The notes under the pieces were generated by a model, which ran no database searches, was not told the DNA's origin, and was given only the letters and a program-made list of their open reading frames with translations. A stretch of 11,814 nt of DNA, from NCBI GenBank assembly GCA_025454445.1, contig JALOOK010000066.1, positions 1 to 11,814 on the forward strand, given 5' to 3'. The position numbers were made by a program, and so were the translations under genes. Source of the stretch: Oscillatoria sp. Prado101 (GTDB taxonomy: Bacteria; Cyanobacteriota; Cyanobacteriia; Cyanobacteriales; Oscillatoriaceae). Below, piece by piece: positions 5,845 to 11,814 of the stretch. Each line of letters opens with the position of its first letter. Positions within the stretch are counted from its first letter, which is position 1.

Positions 5845-5984
5845 AAGTCCAGAGCCCAACTCCTTTCCCAGAAGCGCTTTGCCAGGAAGGCGGGAGGGGG
5901 AAGCAAAGTTTCTCTATTTTTCGAGACACCTTCCTCCTACAGGCGATCGCCTAATCTCCGCCACCAGCGCCATCGCCAACAGTC

Positions 5985-6009
5985 GGGGAGGGATGCGATC
6001 GCCCTCCCC
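5985..6009. repeat. Hairpin with a HIP1 octamer in its loop
   Basis: GGGGAGGG (5985-5992) pairs with CCCTCCCC (6002-6009). The loop contains most of GCGATCGC (5995-6002), the HIP1 octamer typical of cyanobacteria. Another HIP1 copy is at 5943-5950 and a third at 3264-3271 inside the kinase gene. It lies 43 nt beyond the 3' end of the transposase fragment. Confidence 0.7.
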
Positions 6010-6051
6010 TAAGATACATCTAACTTGCACTCAAACGCTCTCAGCCGGTGT

Positions 6052-6498
6052 CTAAACCCGGCTCAGGGGCAAACGCACGCGGTTTTTTCGCAAAATCCGG
6101 GTGATTTGGGTGGCGCTGAGTTCAATGCCAGTTTCCTTCGCCATGTGAGTCGCTAAGCGCTGACTCGTCCAGGGTTCAAAGTCATAGCCCATTTTGCGGG
6201 GGTCTTTTCTAACCGTTTCCAGCAATATTTTGATATACTCATCGTTCGCCTTCCGATAGTTCCCAAGCTCCCGCTTGTCTCGCAGGGTGTCCAGGTTGTC
6301 TGGATCTCCGTGCACGCACCAGTAGGCGACGGTTCGGTAAGAACACCCAATAAATTCGGCAATCTCTTCGTAGGTCTTGCCGTCGTTCTGCAAGAGCAGA
6401 ATCAAAGCGTGTTCCCTCAAACGAGGGCAGTCACTTTGTCGGAGCGCTTTTTGCAGTCGCTTCACCTGCATCGCGTTCAGAAAATTTTTTACCGGCAT
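6052..6498 (-). CDS. IS630-family transposase N-terminal fragment (helix-turn-helix protein)
   Basis: The 148-residue protein matches the N-terminal DNA-binding half of cyanobacterial IS630-type transposases. A first helix-turn-helix lies around residues 28-62 (HALILLLQNDGKTYEEIAEF, then CSYRTVAYW). A second winged helix-turn-helix lies around 110-142 (WTSQRLATHMAKETGIELS, then TQITRILRKN). The catalytic DDE domain that should follow is absent; neither this frame nor the other frames downstream (5900-6050) encode it. The reading frame itself is intact, so it is either the first ORF of a two-ORF element that lost its second ORF, or a retained DNA-binding protein. An A/T-rich -10-like TATAAAAT lies upstream on the minus strand (6528-6535). 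No terminal inverted repeats were identified. Confidence 0.85.
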   Translation of the reverse strand: MPVKNFLNAMQVKRLQKALRQSDCPRLREHALILLLQNDGKTYEEIAEFIGCSYRTVAYWCVHGDPDNLDTLRDKRELGNYRKANDEYIKILLETVRKDPRKMGYDFEPWTSQRLATHMAKETGIELSATQITRILRKNRVRLPLSRV

Positions 6499-6607
6499 AA
6501 GGTTCTTTTGCGGACTTCTCTATTTTTATTTTATATCATTTAGGTGGAATTTGACTGCAGGTGCGCCAGACGATCAGATTCAGCCGCATCTGCTGACGGT
6601 GCACCAT

Positions 6608-6692
6608 CGTCCCAAAAAACCTCTCTCCTTTGATTGGGACGCTCCGAAACAGCCAAAGCTCCCGAAAATCGCCGCTTTCGGCGGCTTTTGGC
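6608..6692 (+). promoter_or_regulatory. Two hairpins in the leader of the nusA-like gene, the second terminator-like
   Basis: Hairpin 1 is CGTCCCAA (6608-6615) with TTGGGACG (6634-6641). Hairpin 2 has an inner CGCCG (6670-6674), CTTT loop and CGGCG (6679-6683), followed by GCTTTT; GCCAAAGC (6652-6659) can extend it by pairing with GCTTTTGGC (6684-6692). This resembles an intrinsic terminator placed about 100 nt before the nusA-like start. Whether transcription starts upstream of it is unknown. Confidence 0.4.
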
Positions 6693-6729
6693 TTTGCCTT
6701 ATTCCCCTATCGCACCTTAGGGTAAACAA

Positions 6730-6788
6730 TATAAAAACGGCCAGCCACCCACTTGGGGATGGCTCATCTAAAATCTAAAATCGAAAAT
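6730..6788 (+). promoter_or_regulatory. Candidate -10, hairpin and heptamer repeat just before the nusA-like gene
   Basis: TATAAA at 6730-6735 is a possible -10 with no clear -35. It is followed by a small hairpin, AGCCACCC with GGGATGGCT-like sequence (about 6743-6764). Heptamers CTAAAAT, CTAAAAT, CGAAAAT (6768-6788) end just before the ATG. The same heptamer, inverted, occurs at 10060-10087. No Shine-Dalgarno site is seen. Confidence 0.35.
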
Positions 6789-6792
6789 TGCC

Positions 6793-7923
6793 ATGTCAAT
6801 GGTCAGTCTGCCTGGACTCAGAGCCATAATCGACTGCATGAGTCGCGAGCGCAACTTGCCCAAGTCGATAGTCCAAGACGCGCTGCGAGAAGCGCTCCTC
6901 AAAGGATACGAACGCTACCGTCGCTTGCATTGTCTGAACGAGCCCCAGTTTAACGAAGACGAGTTCCACAACTTTGAAGTCGAACTCAACCTGGAGGCAG
7001 AAGGCTTTCGCGTTCTGGCCACCAAGACGGTAGTGGAAAAAGTCGCCAACCCAGACAGTGAGGTGGCGCTCAAAGGGGTGCCGGTGCACTTAGCCCCAGC
7101 TGAGCTTGGTGACAGCATTGTGGTGGACGTGACGCCTGAGCAAGGGGAATTCGGTCGCCTAGCTGCCTTGCAAACCAAACAGGTGCTGACCCAAAAACTT
7201 CAACAGGAGCAGTGCCGGCTGATCAAAGAGCAGTTCCAAGAACTCAGAGGGACAGTGCTGCCAGCGCGGGTGGTTCGCCTCGATCGCAAAGGCATCGTCA
7301 TGGGAATCAGCAGCGGTGTGGGCAAACCCGAGGTAGAAGCAGAACTGCCCAACTACGAAAAATTGCACCAAGACAACTATCAAGTTGATGGTTTATTTAA
7401 AGTGTACCTAAAAAAAGTTTATGAAACCCCTCGCTCTGGGCCACAGCTGCGAGTTTCTAGAGCCACCACCGGTCTAGTCGCAGGCATCCTGACGGAGGCT
7501 GTCCCCGAAATTCAGCAAGAGATTGTCCAGATAGTCAGCTTGGCGCGGGACTCAATTCCCTCCTCAGCCACAGTCGCCCCCCGATCCAAAATTGCTGTGG
7601 ACACCCAACAGCCGGATCTAAACCCCATAGCCGCCTGTATGGGAGAGCGAGGGGAGCGACTGCAAGCCGTCGTCAGTGAATTGAGAGGAGAAAAGATTGA
7701 ACTCGTCCGCTGGTCTGACGATCCAGCCACATTCATTGCCCGCGCCCTCGCCCCAGCTAAGGTAAAAGAAGTGAGAATCCTCGATCCCTCGGAGTGTCTC
7801 GCCGAGGCGATCGTCCCAGCCGGCCAGCTGCTTTTAGCACTTGGCCAAGAGAAGCAAAACGTCAAACTTGCCGCCCGTTTAACCGGCTGGACAATTGAAG
7901 TCAAAGCAGCAGCTGACAGCTAG
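6793..7923 (+). CDS. nusA: NusA-like transcription termination/antitermination factor (probable paralog)
   Basis: A 376-residue protein with the full cyanobacterial NusA layout. The N-terminal RNA-polymerase-binding domain is at 1-135, the S1 domain about 150-223 and two KH domains about 225-376, without the C-terminal acidic repeats of enterobacterial NusA. KH1 has an intact GERG loop (284-287) and the block VVSELRGEKIELVRWSDDP. KH2 ends in NVKLAARLTGW as in NusA, but its loop is GQEK (351-354); the usual second glycine and the first lysine are gone. NusA binds RNA polymerase and nascent RNA to control pausing, termination and antitermination. The gene is followed by bioF rather than ylxR-infB and is not preceded by rimP. 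I therefore infer a second, diverged copy. It could instead be the only copy in a rearranged genome. Confidence 0.9.
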   Translation: MSMVSLPGLRAIIDCMSRERNLPKSIVQDALREALLKGYERYRRLHCLNEPQFNEDEFHNFEVELNLEAEGFRVLATKTVVEKVANPDSEVALKGVPVHLAPAELGDSIVVDVTPEQGEFGRLAALQTKQVLTQKLQQEQCRLIKEQFQELRGTVLPARVVRLDRKGIVMGISSGVGKPEVEAELPNYEKLHQDNYQVDGLFKVYLKKVYETPRSGPQLRVSRATTGLVAGILTEAVPEIQQEIVQIVSLARDSIPSSATVAPRSKIAVDTQQPDLNPIAACMGERGERLQAVVSELRGEKIELVRWSDDPATFIARALAPAKVKEVRILDPSECLAEAIVPAGQLLLALGQEKQNVKLAARLTGWTIEVKAAADS

Positions 7924-7951
7924 TAGCCTGTAGGGTGTCACCGCCCTTGCG

Positions 7952-7980
7952 AGTAGGGTGCGTCTCAAAAGCGCCCTACT
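7952..7980 (+). terminator. Hairpin after the nusA-like gene
   Basis: AGTAGGG-T-GCG (7952-7962) pairs with CGCCCTACT (7972-7980), giving a 9-10 bp stem with one bulge and a 9-nt loop, 28 nt past the stop. No U run follows. It resembles GTAGGGTGCG-type dispersed repeats and may be such a repeat rather than a dedicated terminator. Confidence 0.5.
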
Positions 7981-8036
7981 GCGAAAAAATCTAACAAATC
8001 AGCCCCGTTCAGTAAGCGAATTTTGAGGGGTTATTC

Positions 8037-8045
8037 TGATATAAT
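8037..8045 (+). promoter_or_regulatory. Extended -10 promoter, candidate for bioF
   Basis: TG-A-TATAAT is a perfect extended -10. No good -35 is present. A start near 8052 would give bioF a leader of about 230 nt. The stretch 7924-8282 otherwise holds the hairpin at 7952-7980 and a possible short reading frame at 8072-8131. Confidence 0.5.
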
Positions 8046-8282
8046 AAAGTCAGCTATTACAGGATAACAGCGTGGAAGGCAAAAGATTTATCCGCAGCCT
8101 GCGACTGGAAAACCGATTGGATAGCATTTAAAAATAATTCGGGAAATTATCTCTTTTTTCTTACCTTGGCGAACAGGCGCGTCGGGCGCGGTTTATAAAA
8201 AAAACACAACTCAATCAGAACCTCTCTATTTACCACTATCACCAAAATTATGGCAGAATCAATCTAAAAATCCTAGATAGCC

Positions 8283-9512
8283 ATGCCCACAGATCCTTAC
8301 GCTTGGATAGAACAATCTCTGGCGACGATTCACCGCGCCAACTGGTATCGATCGCCGCAAACGGTCGAGGGACGTCCCGGGCCGGTGGTGCGGATCGACG
8401 GGCGCGAAATGATCAACTTTGCCAGCAATGACTATCTCGGACTTGCAGGCGAAGATCGCTTGATTCAAGCTGCAGTTGACGCCACCCAGGAATTCGGCAC
8501 CGGCACCAGCGGATCGAGATTGCTCAGCGGGCACCGGCAGCTGCACCGGCAGCTAGAACTGGCAATTTCCCAGCTGAAACAAACCGAAGACGCCCTGGTA
8601 TTCAGTTCCGGCTATCTGGCGAATTTGGGCGCAGTCGCCACCTTAGCAGGCAAACGCGATTTAATTCTTTCTGACCAGTACAATCACTCCAGTCTGAAAA
8701 ATGGAGCCCTTCTCAGTGGCGCGAAAATTGTGGAGTACGCCCACTGTGACATGACAAATTTAAAAACCCTGCTCGAACAGCACCGGCAGAATTATCGCCG
8801 CTGTTTGATTCTCAGCGATACTGTTTTTAGCATGGATGGCGATATTTGTCAACTCCCCGCGCTGCTAGATTTAGCAGAGGAGTTTAGCTGCATGCTGCTG
8901 GTGGATGAAGCGCACGCCACCGGCGTGTTTGGCGCAACCGGCGCGGGGTGTGTGGAGCATTTGGGCTGCACGGGGAGATCTCTGATTCAAATGGGCACTC
9001 TAAGTAAAGCTTTGGGCAGTTTGGGCGGGTACGTTGCCGGTGCGGCTTCTGTGATAGACTTGCTGCGGAATCGAGCTCCGAGTTGGGTGTACACCACCGG
9101 CTTGTCGCCCGCGGACACAGCAGCGGCGCTGGCGGCGCTGGCAATTGTGCGAGTCGAACCGCAGCGGCGGGCGAAACTTTGGCAAAATGTGGCTTATTTG
9201 AAACAGCTGCTGTGGGAAAATGGAAATATTCCTATTTCCCAGGAGTCCCAGATTGTGTGTTTGCCGGTGTTCGATGCCGGTGCGGTACTCGCTGCAGATA
9301 AGCAACTGAAAGCGTCTGGCATTTTTGCTGCAGCGGTTCGCCCCCCCACCGTGCCGGTGAGCAGGATTCGGATTACGGTAATGGCTACCCACGAGCCGGC
9401 GCACATCCAGCAATTAGTGGGAGCATTAAGCGCTATCAATTGCAGCGATATAGCAATAGACAGTCAGTTGAGGACATTGGATCGGAGGGAACGCCTATCC
9501 TATGAAGGATAG
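8283..9512 (+). CDS. bioF: 8-amino-7-oxononanoate synthase (biotin synthesis)
   Basis: A 409-residue alpha-oxoamine synthase, a PLP enzyme. BioF condenses pimeloyl-ACP (or pimeloyl-CoA) with L-alanine to give 8-amino-7-oxononanoate, the first step of biotin ring assembly. Visible motifs in order are NFASNDYLGLAG near 45, GTGTSGSRLLSGHRQLHRQLE near 72, and SDQYNHSSL. They are followed by LVDEAHATGVFG with D208 (pyridine nitrogen) and H211, and TLSKALGSLGGYVAG with the PLP lysine K242. The core looks complete. The last 20 or so residues are an extra tail whose final codons lie in a perfect palindrome (9492-9515). The ATG lacks a Shine-Dalgarno site. The gene stands alone, without other bio genes. 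Relatives such as 2-amino-3-ketobutyrate CoA ligase share the fold, but BioF fits best. Confidence 0.9.
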   Translation: MPTDPYAWIEQSLATIHRANWYRSPQTVEGRPGPVVRIDGREMINFASNDYLGLAGEDRLIQAAVDATQEFGTGTSGSRLLSGHRQLHRQLELAISQLKQTEDALVFSSGYLANLGAVATLAGKRDLILSDQYNHSSLKNGALLSGAKIVEYAHCDMTNLKTLLEQHRQNYRRCLILSDTVFSMDGDICQLPALLDLAEEFSCMLLVDEAHATGVFGATGAGCVEHLGCTGRSLIQMGTLSKALGSLGGYVAGAASVIDLLRNRAPSWVYTTGLSPADTAAALAALAIVRVEPQRRAKLWQNVAYLKQLLWENGNIPISQESQIVCLPVFDAGAVLAADKQLKASGIFAAAVRPPTVPVSRIRITVMATHEPAHIQQLVGALSAINCSDIAIDSQLRTLDRRERLSYEG

Positions 9513-9515
9513 GCG
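9492..9515 (+). repeat. Perfect 10-bp hairpin spanning the bioF stop codon
   Basis: CGCCTATCCT (9492-9501), loop ATGA, and AGGATAGGCG (9506-9515). The bioF TAG (9510-9512) lies inside the right arm. This palindrome forms the last codons of the gene. Confidence 0.8.
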
Positions 9516-9530
9516 TAGGGCAATTCTTAA

Positions 9531-9561
9531 AGCCCCCCTTTTTAAGGGGGGTTGGGGGGCT
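9531..9561. terminator. Bidirectional terminator-like palindrome between convergent genes
   Basis: CCCCCCTT-TTT-AAGGGGGG (9533-9551) forms an 8-bp stem. Alternatively AGCCCCCC (9531-9538) can pair with GGGGGGCT (9554-9561). It sits 18 nt after the bioF stop and 18 nt beyond the SRPBCC gene stop on the other strand, where a shared terminator is expected. A degenerate relative is at 4203-4240. Confidence 0.65.
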
Positions 9562-9579
9562 CTAATATATGTACCTCAC

Positions 9580-10056
9580 TCAGTAGCAATCTGCTATATT
9601 TGCCAGCACCTTCTCCGGGGATTTCACTTTCAGGGCGTACTCGCGAAACCGCTCCAAATCCGCCTGAATCGTTGACTCAACCGCCCGCCCCAAAAACAGG
9701 TTATCCATCAGCTTGCCAAGAACCCCGGGAATCGCGTATGAAACCGTCAGCTTCACAATACTGCTCCCGTGCCGGTCATAAAAACGCACCGCCCCCCGAT
9801 TTGGCAACCCATCAACAGATTCCCACTGAATAATCTGGTGCGGCACTAATTTCACAATCCGCGAAAGCCAACTGAATTCCAAACTGCCGGTGGCGAGTTT
9901 CCAGCGCGACAGTTCTGGCTTTTCCTCTAGCACATGAACAGATTCAATCCACTGCATCCAGTGGGGCATCTGCTCCAAATCAGACCAGAGGCTCCAAACC
10001 AAATCAATGGGAACCGCCACCTCTACCTGCACACTATGTTCCAGCCAATCTGACAT
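9580..10056 (-). CDS. SRPBCC family protein (polyketide cyclase/COQ10-like)
   Basis: The 158-residue protein has the START/SRPBCC (helix-grip) fold pattern. An N-terminal strand ending in HSVQVEVAVPIDLVWSLWSD is followed by the W-rich segment MPHWMQWIESV, several predicted beta strands, and a long C-terminal helix (residues about 127-149, RAVESTIQADLERFREYAL). Proteins of this family bind hydrophobic ligands in a cavity; some are cyclases or quinone-binding COQ10-like proteins. In cyanobacteria a member of this family is often found near zds, consistent with a link to carotenoid or lipid handling, but no reaction can be named. It follows zds on the same strand, separated by 284 nt of palindromes that may interrupt transcription. 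There is no signal peptide and the length is normal. Confidence 0.88.
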   Translation of the reverse strand: MSDWLEHSVQVEVAVPIDLVWSLWSDLEQMPHWMQWIESVHVLEEKPELSRWKLATGSLEFSWLSRIVKLVPHQIIQWESVDGLPNRGAVRFYDRHGSSIVKLTVSYAIPGVLGKLMDNLFLGRAVESTIQADLERFREYALKVKSPEKVLANIADCY

Positions 10057-10059
10057 ATT

Positions 10060-10094
10060 ATTTTGGATTTTAGATTTTAGATTTTGGATTTTTT
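10060..10094. repeat. ATTTTAG/ATTTTGG heptanucleotide tandem repeat
   Basis: ATTTTGG, ATTTTAG, ATTTTAG and ATTTTGG run back to back from 10060 to 10087, followed by ATTTTTT. This is a short tandemly repeated heptamer of the kind widespread in filamentous cyanobacteria. It lies immediately upstream of the SRPBCC gene, where it could affect its expression. Confidence 0.85.
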
Positions 10095-10104
10095 TCTCGT
10101 TTCT

Positions 10105-10175
10105 CGTTCCCAGGCGGAGCCTGGGAACGCTCTTTGGCAGGCTCCGCCTCCCGATTGGCAGGCTCCGCCTCCCGA
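10105..10175. repeat. Perfect 11-bp hairpin plus a 21-bp tandem duplication
   Basis: CGTTCCCAGGC (10105-10115), loop GGA, and GCCTGGGAACG (10119-10129). Next to it a 21-bp unit beginning TTGGCAGGCTCCGCC occurs twice in tandem (10134-10154 and 10155-10175). Its CAGGCTCCGCC core is the reverse complement of the hairpin centre, so both parts derive from one repeat family. Confidence 0.85.
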
Positions 10176-10203
10176 TAATTGAACCGGCTGCGAGATGCAG
10201 ATA

Positions 10204-10234
10204 GAAACCGGGTTTCTTAAAGAAACCCGGTTTC
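10204..10234. repeat. Perfect 14-bp hairpin, GAAACCGGGTTTCT type
   Basis: GAAACCGGGTTTCT (10204-10217), loop TAA, and AGAAACCCGGTTTC (10221-10234). Each arm is itself nearly palindromic. It lies between zds and the SRPBCC gene. Confidence 0.85.
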
Positions 10235-10294
10235 TCGCACCGGGCGCAGAACGATCACGCACGAGCAAAAATAGGAGCCCGAGGTGCGTGACAC

Positions 10295-10338
10295 TTCCCC
10301 CTCCCCGCGTGCGGGGAGGGGGTTAGGGGGTGGGGTTT
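10295..10338 (-). repeat. C-rich/GC-palindrome dispersed repeat, copy 5, at the zds 3' end
   Basis: CCCCCTCCCCGC (10297-10308) pairs perfectly with GCGGGGAGGGGG (10311-10322). A G-rich flank runs to 10338. Read on the minus strand it begins 2 nt past the zds stop with AAACCCCACCCCC, the same order as copies 1 to 3 after their genes. It is the best-formed copy in the window and probably folds in the zds 3' UTR. Confidence 0.85.
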
Positions 10339-10340
10339 AC

Positions 10341-11810
10341 TCAACCGGCAACCACCGGCACTCGCCTGACAAATTGCTCAGCGCTCTCCAGAATCGCCTT
10401 AGCAGCCTGACGCCCAGAAATCGTCGCCCCTTCCATACTGTCAATATAATCCTGCATCGTGTAACTGCCGGCAAGGAAGAAATTACCCACCGGCGTCTTT
10501 TGCGACGGGCGGTAAACATCCATCCCTGGCGCTTCCCGGTACAGAGATTGAGCCAGTTTCACCACACTGTACCAGGTCATGTTCAGCTCCCGCGATGACG
10601 GGAACAGCTCATGCACCTGCTGGAGAACATGTTTGGCGATCTCCTCATTACTCTGCTTAATAAACGGATCTCCCGGCGTCAGCACCAGCTGCAGCAAAGA
10701 ACCTTGCCCCTGCCGGTAGTAATCCGCCGGGCTCGTCAGAGCCAAATCCGCAAAGCAAGAAAAGTCCGCATCCGGCGTGTAGAGGAGGTTATCCATCCCA
10801 GCCGCCCCCTGCAATTGCTTGCGCTTCTCGGCGTCGTGCAATTCCGTCACCCAGCCATCAAACCGCAGCTGCACCGTCGCCACCGGCACCGTATCCAGCT
10901 TATAAATATTGTCAAATTCTGGCCACTTGCGCCACTCTTGCGGCAGCACCCGCTGAATCCCCGGCACATCGCAGGCGAAGACATAAGCATCCGCCGTGAC
11001 AGTTTCTTCCGTCTCGCCCTTCGCCACCACCATGCCGGTGACGCGAGTCTCCCCACCGGCACCCTCGAAGGCAATCGAGCGCACCCGCCGCCGCGTATAG
11101 ATTTTGCCGCCCCGCTCTTCTATATATTTAACAATGGGCTTGTGCAAGTATTCATCCGGAGAGCCTTCCAGCATTCGCAGCACCGACGCCTCAGTTTTCG
11201 CAGCAAAAAACTGGAAAATTGTCAACATACAGCGGGCGGAAATATTTTCGCAATCGATGAAGCCCAAAGCGTAGGCGATCGGGTTCCACATCCGCTTGAT
11301 GCTGCCCTCAGAACCGCCGTGACTGCGGAACCAGTCTGCAAAGCTGATTTTATCCAGATCGCGGATAGTTTTCATCGCGCCGTCGAAGTCCACCAAGCCG
11401 CGCACCAGGGGGCTAGTGCCCAGGGCGAGAGCATTCTGGAGTTTATCCTGCAGCGACAGCTGAGAAGTGGTGAAAAATGCCTTCAGCCCGTTGAAGGGTG
11501 CCCCCGTGATGAACCGGAAATCCAGAGCGCCGGTGGTGCCGCCCCTATTGACAAACATGTGCGTGTGCTCTTTCAGGCGCAGATTGTCAATTGCGCCCAC
11601 TTTCTTCATCAAGTCGAACAGGTTATAGTAGCAGCCAAAGAAAACGTGCAAGCCCATTTCAACGTGGTTGCCGTCCGCGTCGGTCCAGCTGCCGACTTTA
11701 CCCCCCACAAAGGGGCGAGACTCAAAGATTTCCACTTCATGGCCGGCATCGACCAAATCGACAGCCGTGGCCATACCTGCCAGTCCTGAGCCGGCGATTG
11801 CTACTCGCAT
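10341..11810 (-). CDS. zds: Zeta-carotene desaturase (CrtQ/ZDS)
   Basis: The 489-residue protein is a CrtQ-type 9,9'-di-cis-zeta-carotene desaturase, an FAD enzyme of the thylakoid or plasma membrane. It introduces two double bonds into zeta-carotene, via neurosporene, to give pro-lycopene, passing electrons to plastoquinone in the known pathway. The N terminus has the dinucleotide-binding signature GSGLAGMATAVDLVDAGHEV (residues 7-26) and FESRPFVGGKVGSW. Then come MGLHVFFGCYYNLF near 52-65 and NPIAYALGFIDCENISARCM in the middle. The C-terminal FAD contact NFFLAGSYTMQDYIDSMEG is followed by ATISGRQAAKAIL. Length equals that of characterised cyanobacterial CrtQ proteins. The gene is complete; its ATG is 4 nt from the window end, so its promoter is outside. 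A strong palindrome begins 2 nt after the stop. Confidence 0.97.
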   Translation of the reverse strand: MRVAIAGSGLAGMATAVDLVDAGHEVEIFESRPFVGGKVGSWTDADGNHVEMGLHVFFGCYYNLFDLMKKVGAIDNLRLKEHTHMFVNRGGTTGALDFRFITGAPFNGLKAFFTTSQLSLQDKLQNALALGTSPLVRGLVDFDGAMKTIRDLDKISFADWFRSHGGSEGSIKRMWNPIAYALGFIDCENISARCMLTIFQFFAAKTEASVLRMLEGSPDEYLHKPIVKYIEERGGKIYTRRRVRSIAFEGAGGETRVTGMVVAKGETEETVTADAYVFACDVPGIQRVLPQEWRKWPEFDNIYKLDTVPVATVQLRFDGWVTELHDAEKRKQLQGAAGMDNLLYTPDADFSCFADLALTSPADYYRQGQGSLLQLVLTPGDPFIKQSNEEIAKHVLQQVHELFPSSRELNMTWYSVVKLAQSLYREAPGMDVYRPSQKTPVGNFFLAGSYTMQDYIDSMEGATISGRQAAKAILESAEQFVRRVPVVAG

Positions 11811-11814
11811 TCTG

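Noticed and set aside
5712..5906. 64-codon minus-strand frame with SEL heptads
   Set aside because: Arises from 21-nt repeats and palindromes; no ribosome binding site or family match. Kept only as a repeat observation.
10611..11789. 392-codon open frame on the plus strand
   Set aside because: It is the antisense shadow of zds; its composition is low-quality (R/H/Q-rich) and matches no family, while the zds frame is complete.

Overview
The window looks like chromosomal DNA of a filamentous, Oscillatoriales-type cyanobacterium. The evidence is a complete CrtQ-type zeta-carotene desaturase, a cyanobacterial NusA-type protein, a DUF1823 protein, a cyanobacterial-style membrane-anchored Ser/Thr kinase, three GCGATCGC (HIP1) octamers, heptanucleotide tandem repeats and many GC-rich palindromic dispersed repeats between genes. 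The genus cannot be fixed from this sequence alone.

Layout, left to right. Positions 1-186 are a tandem array of 28-nt hairpin units. yidD (197-454, minus) and acyP (503-796, minus) form a small co-directional pair, diverging from a CPBP-family membrane protease gene (875-1426, plus). A DUF1823 gene (1635-2012, plus) follows. Next come a block of repeats and a Ser/Thr kinase (2484-3971, plus), then a VapBC-type toxin-antitoxin pair (4332-4930, plus). From 4931 to 6051 there is about 1.1 kb of repeat-rich DNA with no convincing protein gene, though it holds a promoter-like site followed by a possibly structured RNA. An orphan N-terminal half of an IS630-family transposase (6052-6498, minus) lies next. 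It is followed by a nusA-like gene (6793-7923, plus) with a hairpin-rich leader, and then bioF (8283-9512, plus). The right end holds an SRPBCC-family gene (9580-10056, minus) and zds/crtQ (10341-11810, minus), separated by 284 nt of stacked palindromes.

The genes do not form one pathway. They are short transcription units for carotenoid synthesis (zds), biotin synthesis (bioF), transcription control (nusA-like), signalling (kinase), membrane-protein insertion (yidD) and a toxin-antitoxin system, spaced by dispersed repeats. A recurring pattern is that nearly every gene is followed within about 200 nt by a palindromic repeat. The C-rich/GC-palindrome family keeps a fixed orientation relative to the gene it follows.

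The points most worth a second look are these. The NusA-like protein stands outside the usual rimP-nusA-ylxR-infB setting and has a degenerate second KH loop. Its leader carries terminator-like hairpins. The region around 5595-5690 has a promoter-like site followed by two mutually exclusive stem-loops. The 3'-end repeats show orientation bias. I did not see a large undescribed multi-gene system.
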